A stretch of 64,000 nt of DNA from Sanguibacter keddieii DSM 10542 (GTDB taxonomy: Bacteria; Actinomycetota; Actinomycetes; Actinomycetales; Cellulomonadaceae), in assembly GCF_000024925.1 (NCBI RefSeq), contig NC_013521.1, positions 3,782,001 to 3,846,000 of the forward strand. Direction: 5' to 3'. The translations under genes were made by a program, and so were the position numbers. This document shows positions 53,462 through 62,471 of the stretch, one piece after another. Position 1 is the first letter of the stretch; the number at the start of each line of letters is the position of its first letter. The notes below the pieces were generated by a model. It did not search any database. It was not told the origin of the DNA and saw only the letters and a list, made by a program, of their open reading frames with translations.

Positions 53462-54412
53462 TCAGGCAGCCGCGCGGGTGCGCTGGCTGATGCGGGGGTC
53501 GAGGGCGGGGTAGACGAGGTCGACCGCGAGGTTGACCACGACGAAGATGACGGCCGAGAGGACCACGAGGCCCTGCACGACGGGGATGTCCTGGAAGGTC
53601 ACGGCCTGCTGCGTGAGGCGGCCGATCCCGTTGCGCGAGAACACGGTCTCGACCACGACCGACCCCGCGAGCAGGTTGCCGACGGTGATGCCGACGAGGG
53701 TGAGCGTCGGGATCGCCGCGTTGCGCAGCACGTCGCGCAGGTGGATGTGCAGCCGCGGTGTCCCCTTGGCGCGGGCGGTCTCGACGAAGGGCTGGTCCCA
53801 GGTGGCCGAGAGGCTCTTGGCGAGGACCTGTGCGATCACCGCCGAGGTCGGGATCGCGAGGGTGAGGCTGGGGAGCACGAGGGTCTGCCAGCCGACGTTG
53901 CCCATGGCCGGCAGCAGCGCCCACTGGAACGAGACGACCTGGAGCAGCACGAGCCCGACCCAGAACGTGGGGACGGAGACACCGAGCGGCGGCAGCGCGA
54001 GGAGCGCCTGGCGGAGCCAGCGGGCCTGCGTCCAGGTCGCGAGCAGCGCGAGCGACCCCCCGATCACCACGGCGAGGACGAGACCGATCGAGGCGAGCTT
54101 GAGCGTCTCGGGCAGGGCGTCGAGGATCGAGCCGGTGACCGGCTGGCCGGTCTGGATCGACGACCCGAAGTCACCGCGCACTGCCGCCCACAGCCGCGTG
54201 AGGTACTGCTCCCACACGGGCTTGTCGAAGCCGTAGCGGGCGGTGAGCTCGGCGACCTTCTCGGGGTCGACCTGCGTCCCCTCGCCGCCGGCGTCGAGCA
54301 TGATCGCGACGGGGTTGCTCGGCAGCATGTACAGGATCGCGAAGGTCGCGGTGAACGCGGCCCAGAGCACGAAGACGGCCTGGAGCGCACGGCGCAGCAG
54401 ATAGGCACGCAC
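53462..54412 (-). CDS. ABC transporter permease (DppB/OppB type)
   Basis: A 316-residue membrane protein with six helices. RRALQAVFVLWAAFTATFAI at the start, the EAA loop FVETARAKGTPRLHIHLRDV and the C-terminal NLAVDLVYPALDPRI identify the OppB class. The GTG at 54412 has AGGAG eight bases upstream. It is the first gene after the SAM-IV riboswitch (154 bases). Confidence 0.94.
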   Translation of the reverse strand: MRAYLLRRALQAVFVLWAAFTATFAILYMLPSNPVAIMLDAGGEGTQVDPEKVAELTARYGFDKPVWEQYLTRLWAAVRGDFGSSIQTGQPVTGSILDALPETLKLASIGLVLAVVIGGSLALLATWTQARWLRQALLALPPLGVSVPTFWVGLVLLQVVSFQWALLPAMGNVGWQTLVLPSLTLAIPTSAVIAQVLAKSLSATWDQPFVETARAKGTPRLHIHLRDVLRNAAIPTLTLVGITVGNLLAGSVVVETVFSRNGIGRLTQQAVTFQDIPVVQGLVVLSAVIFVVVNLAVDLVYPALDPRISQRTRAAA

Positions 54413-54565
54413 GAGGGGGACTCCTCTCGGACGCACCGCGCACCGCTCCACGTCCGGACGGCACCCGCCAGGCCGGCGACGAGGCCGGGCGGGGTGCGTG
54501 AGGGACGCCGAGGTACGGGGTGCGTGCACGACCGGCGCTGCGCGCGGTCGGGTGGTCGGGGCACT
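54413..54565 (-). other. Leader between riboswitch and permease
   Basis: About 150 bases of GC-rich sequence without a supportable ORF. It presumably holds the expression platform (terminator or ribosome-site sequestering fold) of the SAM-IV riboswitch; no single obvious terminator hairpin with a T run was found. Confidence 0.4.
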
Positions 54566-54668
54566 TGCCGTCGGGGGTCCTGACGGCCTGGTCGATACCC
54601 GGGAGCACCCCGCTGCCATCTGGGGGTTGCTGCCTCGCCTGCCGGGCCATGGGCGAGGTCTCGTGACC
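54566..54668 (-). ncRNA. SAM-IV-type riboswitch upstream of the ABC transporter operon
   Basis: On the minus strand GGTCACGAG (54668-54660) opens P1 and GACC (54593-54590) closes it. Between them are P2 CCTCGC/GCGAGG, GCAACCCCC and GGGGTGCTCCCGGG, followed by the 3' hairpin GCCGTC/GACGGC. The layout is the same as the element at 46570, including the extra 3' hairpin that marks SAM-IV. It indicates that the transporter and rhodanese are made when S-adenosylmethionine is low. Confidence 0.85.
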
Positions 54669-54676
54669 TGGGCGAC

Positions 54677-54706
54677 ACCCTAGGCACGCCCCACCGGGCC
54701 GGTCAA
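54677..54706 (-). promoter_or_regulatory. Promoter of the SAM-IV-controlled ABC operon
   Basis: TTGACC and TAGGGT on the minus strand are spaced by 18 bases, and the predicted start lies directly at the beginning of the riboswitch. Confidence 0.7.
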
Positions 54707-54803
54707 GGCGGTGTCCACGCTGCGAGGAGACGGGGCCGGCGACGCTGTGTGAACCCCTGTGAACAGATCCCCGTCCCGTAGGCCTGTGCCCTGGCGCAGC
54801 CCG

Positions 54804-55730
54804 TCAGCCCGCGGCGCCGGCGAACAGCGGCCGGGTCCGGAGCCTGCGGCCGACCTCGACGGCGACGTCGAGCAGGGCGTGCGTGACCGGGTGCCCCTGG
54901 GCGCCGTCGCGGTACGCGAGGGCCACCTGGCGGCGCGGCACATCGCACGGGACGGCGACCACGCCGTCGGGAAGCACCTGGGCGGAGAGCTCGGGGACGA
55001 CGGCCACGCCGAGGCCCGCCCCGACGAGCTGGATGGCCGCGAGGTACCCGATGCCCTCGTGCTGGACGTCCGGGGTGAAGCCAGCCGTCCGGCATGCGGA
55101 CAGGATCGAGCGGGTGCACGGCAGGGTCGGCGCACCGATGATCCACCGGTCGCGACCCAGCACGCCGAGCCCGCCGTGCAGCACGACGCCCCCGAGGGCC
55201 TCGGGCACGATCGCCACGAACTGCTCGTCGAAGAGGCGGCGCGTCCGGACTCCCGGGACGACCGCGTCGCCGTCGTCCGGGTACCGCAGGACGAGGGCGG
55301 CGTCGATCTCGCGACGGATCACGGCGGGCATCGCGCGGCTCGCGTCGGTCTCCGCGAGCCGGACGGTGACACCGGGGTGGCGCTCGCGGACCGCGACGGC
55401 CAGCCGGCTGCCCACGGGCGCGAGGATGCTGGGGTACGCGGCCACCGTGACCTCGCCGGCGACCTCGTCCTGGAGCGCCGCGACGGCCCCGCGGGCCCGT
55501 TCGAGGGCGGCCAGCACCTCGGCGGCGTGCTCGACGAGGAGGTCGCCCGCGGAGGTGAGGCGGACGCGTCGGCCGTCGCGGACGAGCAGGTCGACGCCAG
55601 CCTCGTCCTCGAGCGTCTTGAGCTGCTGGGAGACGGCGGAGGCGGTCACGCCGTTGACCTCGGCCACGGCGGAGAGGGTGCCGAGCATCGAGAGGTCCTG
55701 GAGCAGCGACAGGCGCTTCACGTCATACAT
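54804..55730 (-). CDS. LysR-family transcriptional regulator
   Basis: A 308-residue regulator. The winged helix is LSMLGTLSAVAEVNGVTASA through SQQLKTLEDEAGVDLLVRDG, and the effector domain starts at GEVTVAAYPSILAPVGSRL. It is divergent from the solute-binding-protein operon and reads toward the SAM-IV transporter operon, so it probably controls one or both. Sulfur metabolism is often controlled by LysR proteins (CysB-like), but the effector here is unknown. A TAAGAT element at 55742-55737 would place the transcript start at the ATG, making the mRNA leaderless. Confidence 0.9.
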   Translation of the reverse strand: MYDVKRLSLLQDLSMLGTLSAVAEVNGVTASAVSQQLKTLEDEAGVDLLVRDGRRVRLTSAGDLLVEHAAEVLAALERARGAVAALQDEVAGEVTVAAYPSILAPVGSRLAVAVRERHPGVTVRLAETDASRAMPAVIRREIDAALVLRYPDDGDAVVPGVRTRRLFDEQFVAIVPEALGGVVLHGGLGVLGRDRWIIGAPTLPCTRSILSACRTAGFTPDVQHEGIGYLAAIQLVGAGLGVAVVPELSAQVLPDGVVAVPCDVPRRQVALAYRDGAQGHPVTHALLDVAVEVGRRLRTRPLFAGAAG

Positions 55731-55751
55731 AAGAAGATCTTACGCTGACGT

Positions 55752-55773
55752 GAAGTCTGGATAGATGGACTTC
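55752..55773. promoter_or_regulatory. Dyad in the LysR divergent region
   Basis: GAAGTC-N10-GACTTC, 21 bases upstream of the LysR start, in an otherwise GC-rich region. A likely LysR-binding site for autoregulation and control of the divergent operon; a second palindrome, AAGATCTT, lies at 55734-55741. Confidence 0.6.
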
Positions 55774-55857
55774 TTCTCAGGATCCGGGCTACGGTCCCAC
55801 CAGGTGACCCGGACGCGGTCGCCGTCAGACCACCGACGCCACCCGAGGAGGTGCACC

Positions 55858-56004
55858 GTGCGACGCAGAGCCATCCTGACCGAGAACGGACCGCGCTCCC
55901 TCGAGCCGTCCCGGCGGAGCGCCCTGCGCCCCGCCGCGCACCGCCCCACCCAGCCCGCGGGCTGTCCGGCCGTGCGCCCCGGCAGCTGTTGCTGTCGACC
56001 CTGA
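55858..56004 (+). CDS. Leader ORF ending in a poly-cysteine run
   Basis: A 48-codon ORF with GAGGAGG five bases before its GTG start. It is Arg/Pro-rich and ends GSCCCRP-stop, with TGT-TGC-TGT just before the stop. Poly-Cys leader ORFs in actinobacteria, including mycobacteria, act as cysteine-sensing attenuators upstream of sulfur genes. It lies 295 bases upstream of the solute-binding protein gene. 56005-56299 has no other supportable gene and is expected to hold the attenuator fold. Confidence 0.7.
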   Translation: MRRRAILTENGPRSLEPSRRSALRPAAHRPTQPAGCPAVRPGSCCCRP

Positions 56005-56299
56005 CCGCACGCCGCCGAGCGTCGGCAGGCGTCTGACGAGCCCTGAGCACCGTGCGAGCACCTCGTGACCGAGACCAGCGCCCGCACACCGCCAGGCCCC
56101 GTCGACGACGAGCGCACGCAGTGCTTCGCAGCGTCTCGCAGCGCCACCCCGCCGAGCGCCGGACCCTGACCCGGCCCGTCTGCGCCCCGCGGGCTGCCGC
56201 ACCCCACACCCTCCCGGCCTCGACCGGCACCTCGAGCGCGCCCTGACGGCGTGCCGAGCAGGTGCCGGGGCCGCCGCACACCCTCGAACCGGAGCCACC

Positions 56300-57988
56300 G
56301 TGCCATCGACCACCTCGCCCCAGCAGGCAGCGTCACCTCGTCCTGCAGCACCCGCTCGTCGGACCACCTCACCCCACCGGGCAGCCTTCGCCGCCGCCAC
56401 GGTCTCCGCGCTGCTGCTCGCCGGCTGCGCCTCCTCCGGCAACGCCGCCCCAGGTACCGACGGTGCTGCCGCGACCGGCGAGCCGCAGTCCGGCGGCACG
56501 CTGCGCTTCGGGCTCGGGTACGACCCCACCTGCCTCGACCCGCAGCAGGCGGGCGGCAACGACTCCCTCAACGTCGGCCGCCAGCTCGTCGACTCCCTCA
56601 CCGACCAGGACCCCGAGACCGGCGAGATCGTGCCGTGGATCGCGACGTCGTGGGAGGTGTCCCCGGACGCCACCACCTTCACCTTCACGCTGCGCGACGA
56701 CGCGACCTTCGCCGACGGCACCCCCGTCGACGCGGCCGCCGTCCAGGCCAACCTCGACGGCATCGCCGAGCTCGGCGCGCAGTCGACGCTGGGGTCCAGC
56801 TACCTCGACGGCTACGTGCAGACCGTGGTCGTCGACCCGCAGACGGCGCGCGTCGAGTTCTCCCAGCCGAGCGCGCAGTTCCTCCAGGCGACGTCGACCA
56901 TGACGCTCGGCCTGTTCTCGGTCGCGAGCACCACGCTGTCCGTCGAAGACCGCTGCGCCGGGGAGTTCGTCGGCTCCGGGCCGTTCACGCTCACCGACTG
57001 GCAGCCTGCCCGCTCCGCGTCGCTCGAGCGCCGCGAGGGCTACGCCTGGCCGTCGAGCATCGCCGGGCACGAGGGCGAGGCCTACCTCGACGGCATCGAG
57101 TACTCCGTGGTCTCCGAGCCGAGCGTGCGCACCGGCTCGCTCCAGTCGGGCCAGCTCGACGCGTTCATGAACGTGCTGCCCACGGACGAGGAGCCGCTGA
57201 AGGCCAGCGGTCAGACCGTGTCCGCCCGGACCAACCCCGGCATCTCGTTCTCCCTGGTGCCCAACACCGACCGACCCGTCGGCGGCGACGAGGAGGTCCG
57301 GCTCGCGATCAGCGCGGCCATCAACCGGCAGGAGGTCGTCGACACCGTCCTCACCCCGAGCTACAAGCCCGCGACCAGCCCGCTGAGCAGCTCGAACCCC
57401 GGCTACACCGACCTCGGCGACCTGCTCGCCTTCGACCTCGACGCCGCCACGGAGCGCCTCGACGCCGAGGGCTGGGAGCCCGGCGACGACGGGATCCGCA
57501 CCAAGGACGGCCAGCGTCTCCAGGCCGACGTCGTCTACCTCACCAACTTCGCCGCGAGCGAGCAGATCCTCCAGCTCGTCCAGCAGCAGCTGGTCAAGGC
57601 CGGCATCGACCTCCAGCTGCGCCAGGTGACCATGGCCGAGTACCCCGAGGTGCAGAAGGTCGGCGACTACGACTTCAGCTGGAACTCCCTCACCCGCGCC
57701 GACGGCGACGTGCTCCGCACCATCTACGGCTCGAGCGGCCGCAACGTGGCCCGCCTCGCCGAGGACGACCCCGTCAACACCCCGCTCGACGCCCAGGCCG
57801 CCGAGGGAGACGACGCCGCACGCCTCGCCCTCCTCGCCGACGCCCAGACGCAGCTGCTCGAGCGCGGGCTGTCCATCCCGGTCATGGAGTTCACCACCGT
57901 CATCGCGACGGCCCCGACGGTCCACGACCTGAAGTTCGAGGCGTCGTCGCGGCTGTCCTTCTACGACACCTGGATCGAGGCACCGTGA
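56300..57988 (+). CDS. Solute-binding lipoprotein of an oligopeptide-type ABC transporter
   Basis: A 562-residue family 5 binding protein. The lipobox ALLLAGC follows a Thr/Pro-rich start; the mature protein has GGTLRFGLGYDPTCLDPQQ, LVDSLTDQDPETGEIVPWIA and NPGYTDLGDLLAFDLDAA, typical of this family. GGAG lies just before the GTG at 56300. First structural gene of a five-gene or longer operon, divergent from the permease/ATPase operon that it must serve. Its ligand is unknown; context suggests an organosulfur compound. Confidence 0.93.
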   Translation: MPSTTSPQQAASPRPAAPARRTTSPHRAAFAAATVSALLLAGCASSGNAAPGTDGAAATGEPQSGGTLRFGLGYDPTCLDPQQAGGNDSLNVGRQLVDSLTDQDPETGEIVPWIATSWEVSPDATTFTFTLRDDATFADGTPVDAAAVQANLDGIAELGAQSTLGSSYLDGYVQTVVVDPQTARVEFSQPSAQFLQATSTMTLGLFSVASTTLSVEDRCAGEFVGSGPFTLTDWQPARSASLERREGYAWPSSIAGHEGEAYLDGIEYSVVSEPSVRTGSLQSGQLDAFMNVLPTDEEPLKASGQTVSARTNPGISFSLVPNTDRPVGGDEEVRLAISAAINRQEVVDTVLTPSYKPATSPLSSSNPGYTDLGDLLAFDLDAATERLDAEGWEPGDDGIRTKDGQRLQADVVYLTNFAASEQILQLVQQQLVKAGIDLQLRQVTMAEYPEVQKVGDYDFSWNSLTRADGDVLRTIYGSSGRNVARLAEDDPVNTPLDAQAAEGDDAARLALLADAQTQLLERGLSIPVMEFTTVIATAPTVHDLKFEASSRLSFYDTWIEAP

Positions 57989-59418
57989 GCAGCAGCAGCA
58001 CCAGCACCGTCAGCACGAGGACACCTATCCGCACCACGACGACGACCACCACGTCGACGTCCGCGAGCCCGCGCACCGCGCAGGTCGTCTCGCTCCTCGG
58101 GGACCTCATCCGCAACGCCTGCGTCAACGACGGGACCCCGGACTCCGGTCAGGAGGTCCGCAACGCCCGCACGCTGGTGCAGTTCCTCGCGGGCAGCGGG
58201 GCCGAGGTCGAGCTGGTCGAGCCGCACCCGGGGCGGGTCAGCGCGATCTTCACGGTCCGTGGCACCGACCCGGACGCACCGCCGCTCAGCCTGATCGGCC
58301 ACACCGACGTCGTCCCCGTGGACGAGGAGAACTGGAGCTTCGCGCCCTTCGCCGGAGAGGTCGTCGACGGGGTGGTCCGCGGGCGCGGGGCCCTCGACAT
58401 GCTCAACCTCACCGCAGCCATGGCCGTGGTGACCCGCGAGGTCGCGACCTCCGGCACGCCGCTGGCTGGCGACCTCGTGTTCGCGGCGGTCGCCGACGAG
58501 GAGGCCGGCAGCCGGTTCGGCATGGACTGGATCACCACCCACCGCCCGGGCCTCGTGCCGACCGAGAACGCGCTCACCGAGAGCGGCGGGCTGCACGTCG
58601 GCTCGCACGTCACGGTCACCGTCGGCGAGAAGGGCGGGGCACCGCGACGGCTCGTGGCGCACGGGCGGGGCGGCCACGGCTCGCTGCCGTGGGGCGCCGC
58701 GAACGCCGCGCTCCTCGCCGCCGACGCCGCGCTGCGCGTCGCAGGCCACCGCACGCGCCCCGTGCTCGACGCCCGGTGGCGGGCCTTCGTCGCCGCGTCG
58801 CCCCTGAGCGAGGCAGCCCGGGCGGCGCTGCTCGACCCGGAACGCCTCGACGACGCGCTGCCCGAGCTCGGCACGAGCGCGCGGTTCGGCCACGCGGTCA
58901 GCCACCTCACGCTGTCCCCCAACGTCCTGCGGTCGGGGAGCAAGGGGAACGTCATCCCCGGGCGCGGCCAGGTCGACGTCGACATCCGGCTGCTCCCCGG
59001 GCAGACCGGGGACGACGCCGACGCGGCCGTCGCCGCGGCCCTCGGCGACCTCGCCGCACCCGCCGGCCCCGTCGAGGTGCTCGCCGGCCCGGCCCGCGAC
59101 GCCTCGGTGTCCCCCGACCACGGGCGCCTCTACGACGCGCTCGTCGGCGCCGTCACCGCACGCTTCCCCTCGTCCGAGGTGCTGCCGCTGCTCACCTCCG
59201 GCGGCACCGACGCACGCTTCGTCCGCGAGCGCGGCGGGGTCGCGTACGGCTTCGCGCTGTTCAGCGACGCCTGGGACGTGGGCAGGTTCCGGTCGTTGTT
59301 CCACGGCGACGACGAGCAGGTGGACGTGGAGAGCCTGCGGTTGACGGTCGACGCGCTGTCGGAGGTCGTCACGGGGTTCTTGGCTCCCGTCGGTGCCACG
59401 ACCGAGGCCGGACGATGA
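57985..59418 (+). CDS. M20-family amidohydrolase/peptidase
   Basis: A 477-residue dinuclear-zinc hydrolase. SLIGHTDVVPVDEENW supplies the first metal His/Asp, GRGALDMLN the bridging Asp, and AVADEEAGS the catalytic Glu pair; a dimerisation lid begins at GRGGHGSLPWG. The first 35 residues are a Ser/Thr run (encoded by ACC/ACG repeats) of doubtful structure. The GTG overlaps the binding-protein stop (GTGA). Substrates in the family are N-acyl amino acids or dipeptides, so it may release an amino acid from the imported compound. Confidence 0.92.
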   Translation: MSSSSTSTVSTRTPIRTTTTTTTSTSASPRTAQVVSLLGDLIRNACVNDGTPDSGQEVRNARTLVQFLAGSGAEVELVEPHPGRVSAIFTVRGTDPDAPPLSLIGHTDVVPVDEENWSFAPFAGEVVDGVVRGRGALDMLNLTAAMAVVTREVATSGTPLAGDLVFAAVADEEAGSRFGMDWITTHRPGLVPTENALTESGGLHVGSHVTVTVGEKGGAPRRLVAHGRGGHGSLPWGAANAALLAADAALRVAGHRTRPVLDARWRAFVAASPLSEAARAALLDPERLDDALPELGTSARFGHAVSHLTLSPNVLRSGSKGNVIPGRGQVDVDIRLLPGQTGDDADAAVAAALGDLAAPAGPVEVLAGPARDASVSPDHGRLYDALVGAVTARFPSSEVLPLLTSGGTDARFVRERGGVAYGFALFSDAWDVGRFRSLFHGDDEQVDVESLRLTVDALSEVVTGFLAPVGATTEAGR

Positions 59419-60317
59419 GCGCGCCGATGCCCGGCGACCAGCAGCCCTGGCAGTGGGAGGAGCCCGTGTGGCGCGGGCTCGTCGAGCAGGTGCGGGCCGG
59501 TCGGCGTCTGGTCCCCGGGACGTGGCCGGGCGGGGCGAAGGTCGCCGTCGCCATCTCCTTCGACGCCGACCACGAGACGCCGGTGCTGCGCGAGGGCCAG
59601 ACGACGCCGGGCGGTCTCGCCGCGGGCGAGTACGGTGCCCGTGTCGCGGTGCCGCGCATCCTGCGGCTGCTGGAGCGGCACGGCGTCCCGGCGTCGTTCT
59701 TCGTGCCGGCGGTCTCCGGGCTGCTGCACCCGGGCGAGGTCCGCGACTACGCGGCGGCCGGGCACGAGGTGGGTGTCCACGGGTGGATCCACGAGCGCAA
59801 CACCCTGCTGGGCGAGGCCGACGAGCGTGACCTCACGCTGCGCAGCCTCGACGTCCTCGAACGGTTGTCGGGCACCCGCCCGGTGGGCATCCGGACGCCG
59901 TCGTGGGACTTCTCGGAGAGCACGCTGCGGATCGTCCAGGAGGCGGGCTTCCGGTACGACAGCTCCCTCATGGCCGACGACGACCCCTACGAGCTGCTGG
60001 CCGACGGCGTGCCGACGGGGGTGGTCGAGGTGCCGGTCGAGTGGATCCGGGACGACGCGCCGTACTTCGTCATGGCGCGCTACGCGGGTCTGCGCCCGCA
60101 CACGGCGCCGTCAGCGGTGCTGGGCATCTGGCGGGACGAGTTCCGCGGGGCCCTCGCCGAGGGCGGGGTGTTCCAGCTGACCATGCACCCCGGGATCATC
60201 GGGCACCGCTCGCGCCTGTGGGTGCTCGACGAGCTGCTCGCCGAGATCACCGCGTCCGGGCCCGTGTGGTTCGCGACGCACGCACAGGTCGCCGACCACG
60301 TGAGGGAGACATCATGA
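59415..60317 (+). CDS. Polysaccharide-deacetylase-family hydrolase (cyclic-imide/PuuE-like)
   Basis: A 300-residue NodB-fold protein. VAVAISFDADHETPVLREG replaces the usual TFDDG with an Asp-rich metal site, and GHEVGVHGWIHERN supplies the HxxxH metal ligands; GIRTPSWDFSESTLRIVQE continues the barrel. This version resembles members that act on small cyclic or amide substrates, rather than chitin. No signal peptide, so it is cytoplasmic. ATGA overlap with the M20 gene. Confidence 0.88.
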   Translation: MSAPMPGDQQPWQWEEPVWRGLVEQVRAGRRLVPGTWPGGAKVAVAISFDADHETPVLREGQTTPGGLAAGEYGARVAVPRILRLLERHGVPASFFVPAVSGLLHPGEVRDYAAAGHEVGVHGWIHERNTLLGEADERDLTLRSLDVLERLSGTRPVGIRTPSWDFSESTLRIVQEAGFRYDSSLMADDDPYELLADGVPTGVVEVPVEWIRDDAPYFVMARYAGLRPHTAPSAVLGIWRDEFRGALAEGGVFQLTMHPGIIGHRSRLWVLDELLAEITASGPVWFATHAQVADHVRETS

Positions 60318-61249
60318 GCACGAGCAGAGGGAACATCGCGAGCAGCGACATCAGCACGAGCACGACCGGCACTGCGGGGCACGCCCTCGTGACCGGGGCG
60401 GGCTCCGGCATCGGCGCGGCGATCGTCGCGGACCTCGCGGCGCACGGGTGGGAGGTCACCGGGGTCGACGTCCGGCAGGACGCGCTCGACGCGGTCCTCG
60501 CCGAGGTCCGCGAGCGCACCGGTGCCACCACGCACGCCCTGGTGGGCGACCTCGGTGACGAGTCCTTCGCGCGGGACGCGGTCGCGGTGGCCTGGGAGCG
60601 TCGTCCGCTCGACGCGCTGGTCAACGCGGCGGGGGTGTACCCGGCGATCCCGTTCCTGGAGATCACGCCGGCGCAGTGGGACCGGGTGCAGCACGTCAAC
60701 GTGCGTGCGGTGCTGCTCGCCACGCAGGAGCTGGGCCGGCGGGCCGTGGCCGCCGGTCGCACCCCGGCGGTCGTCAACATCACCTCGGGCGCGGCGCGCG
60801 CCGCTCGGCCGGGGACGGCGCACTACTCGACGTCCAAGGCGGCGCTCACGCTCCTCACCCAGGCGAGCGCCGTGGAGCTGGGCCCCGCGGGCATCCGCGT
60901 CAACGCGGTGGCGCCCGGGTTCGTCGACGTCGACTCCCCGGTGAACCCGGTGACGCCGGAGTACGCGACCGCGGTGCGCCGCAACGTGCTCCCCGGCCGC
61001 GCCGAGCCGGGCGACATCGCCTCGGCGGTGCGGTTCCTGCTCGGCCCGGACGCCCGGTGGGTGTCCGGCACGACGCTGTCGGTCGACGGTGGCGCGTCGG
61101 GCGGCACCACAGCCCTCCCCCAGCACTGGCCGACGACGACGAGCACCCAGCAGCCCGCGACGTCTGCAGCAGCAGCGGCGTCGGGCGCACCGGCAGCAGC
61201 GCCGGCCCCAGCACCGACCGTTCCCCACCTCTCGGAGGTCTCCGCATGA
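60314..61249 (+). CDS. Short-chain dehydrogenase/reductase
   Basis: A 311-residue SDR: TGAGSGIGAAIVADLA cofactor site, LVNAAGVYPAIPF, catalytic Ser in NITSGAARAA and YSTSKAALTLL, then GIRVNAVAPGFVD. Length to about residue 265 is standard; the last 45 residues are a Thr/Ala/Pro tail. It overlaps both neighbours by 4 bases. It probably oxidises or reduces an alcohol or keto group of the imported compound. Confidence 0.92.
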   Translation: MSTSRGNIASSDISTSTTGTAGHALVTGAGSGIGAAIVADLAAHGWEVTGVDVRQDALDAVLAEVRERTGATTHALVGDLGDESFARDAVAVAWERRPLDALVNAAGVYPAIPFLEITPAQWDRVQHVNVRAVLLATQELGRRAVAAGRTPAVVNITSGAARAARPGTAHYSTSKAALTLLTQASAVELGPAGIRVNAVAPGFVDVDSPVNPVTPEYATAVRRNVLPGRAEPGDIASAVRFLLGPDARWVSGTTLSVDGGASGGTTALPQHWPTTTSTQQPATSAAAAASGAPAAAPAPAPTVPHLSEVSA

Positions 61250-62352
61250 GCACCACGACAGCCCCGACCACACCCGTCGTGGCAGGGTCTCCCGTACCCG
61301 CCCTGGACCCGGGCCGGCCCGAGCGGGCCGCGTACACGGTGGTCGGCGCGGGGGCGATCGGCGGCACGCTCGCCCACGCCCTCGCCGGTGCCGGCCACGA
61401 GGTCACCGTGATCGACACGGACGCGGCGCACGTCGCGGCGATCCGCGAGCACGGGCTGACGATCCGTCGGCCGGACGGCCGCGACGACGTCGTGCGGGTC
61501 GCGGGTGCATACCTGCCGGACGAGGCTCCCGAGAGGACCGTCGACCGCGCGGTCCTGGCGACCAAGTCGCAGCACACGGCGACGGCAGCCGCGTGGCTCG
61601 CACCGCGGCTCGCGGCCGACGGGCTCGTGCTCTCGGCCCAGAACGGGCACAACGAGCAGACCATCGCCGAGGAGGTCGGGGCGCACCGCGTCCTCGGGGC
61701 CTTCGTCAACATCTTCACCGACTACCTCGGCCCCGGGGTCGTCAGCGACGGCGGCGTGGGCGCCGTGGCCGTCGGCCTGCCCGACGGTGGTGCGCCCGAC
61801 GCGCGCGTCCTCGCGGTCGCCGAGGACCTCCGCGCCTACGGCGACGTGGTCGCGACGGCGAACCTCGCGGGGTACCGCTGGGGCAAGCAGGGCTTCGGCT
61901 CGATCCTCGGCCTCACCACCCTCGTCGACGCGCCCATCGCGGACGTCGTCGACCGGTACCGCGACCTCGCGGCGGCGGTCGCCCGGGAGAGCACCGAGGT
62001 GGCGATCCGGTCGGGCGTCGTGCTCGAGCGCTTCGACGCGTACGAGCCCTACGCCTTCTCCGACGCGGCGCCCGACCTCGCCCGCGAGCGCGCGCTGACC
62101 CGCCTCGTGCGCTGGCTGCGGACGCAGCCGAAGGACCGCAGCGGGGTGTTCCGCGACATCGCGGTGCGTCGTCGCCCGCGGGAGACCGGCGGCGACCGCA
62201 GCGCCTACCCCGAGCAGGCTGCGGCCGTCGGCGTCGACCTGGTGGTGGGTCCGCTCGTCGCGCGGGCCCTCGACGAGGTCGCCGCCGGCACCCGCGAGTT
62301 CGGGTGGCACACCGTCGACGAGATCCGCGCGGAGCTCGCCGCACGCTCCTGA
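61246..62352 (+). CDS. Ketopantoate-reductase-like (ApbA/PanE) oxidoreductase
   Basis: A 368-residue enzyme. YTVVGAGAIGGTLAHAL is the dinucleotide site, LATKSQHTATAAAWL and LSAQNGHNEQ are the ApbA/PanE substrate region, and the helical C-terminal half has a GVFRDIAVRRRPRETGGDRS segment. No other pantothenate genes are nearby, so it more likely reduces a 2-keto acid in this pathway than ketopantoate. ATGA overlap with the SDR gene. Confidence 0.88.
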   Translation: MSTTTAPTTPVVAGSPVPALDPGRPERAAYTVVGAGAIGGTLAHALAGAGHEVTVIDTDAAHVAAIREHGLTIRRPDGRDDVVRVAGAYLPDEAPERTVDRAVLATKSQHTATAAAWLAPRLAADGLVLSAQNGHNEQTIAEEVGAHRVLGAFVNIFTDYLGPGVVSDGGVGAVAVGLPDGGAPDARVLAVAEDLRAYGDVVATANLAGYRWGKQGFGSILGLTTLVDAPIADVVDRYRDLAAAVARESTEVAIRSGVVLERFDAYEPYAFSDAAPDLARERALTRLVRWLRTQPKDRSGVFRDIAVRRRPRETGGDRSAYPEQAAAVGVDLVVGPLVARALDEVAAGTREFGWHTVDEIRAELAARS

Positions 62353-62471
62353 GCTGCACGACCTGAGACCTGCCCCGGGACGCCCGACCTGGCACGCCCT
62401 GCCTGACGCACCTGACCACCACCCTCCGTCCCGCTCCCCCTCCTCCCAGCACCAGAATGCGAGCCCTACCC

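Noticed and set aside
56251-57984. N-terminal extension joining the M20 gene frame to 56251
   Set aside because: It runs in the second frame of the binding-protein gene and is Arg/Pro noise; the GTG at 57985 overlaps that gene's stop.
62353-62471. Third SAM riboswitch before the second binding protein
   Set aside because: No GGTCACGAG, GCAACC or GGGGTGC segments; the stretch is a plain C-rich gap.
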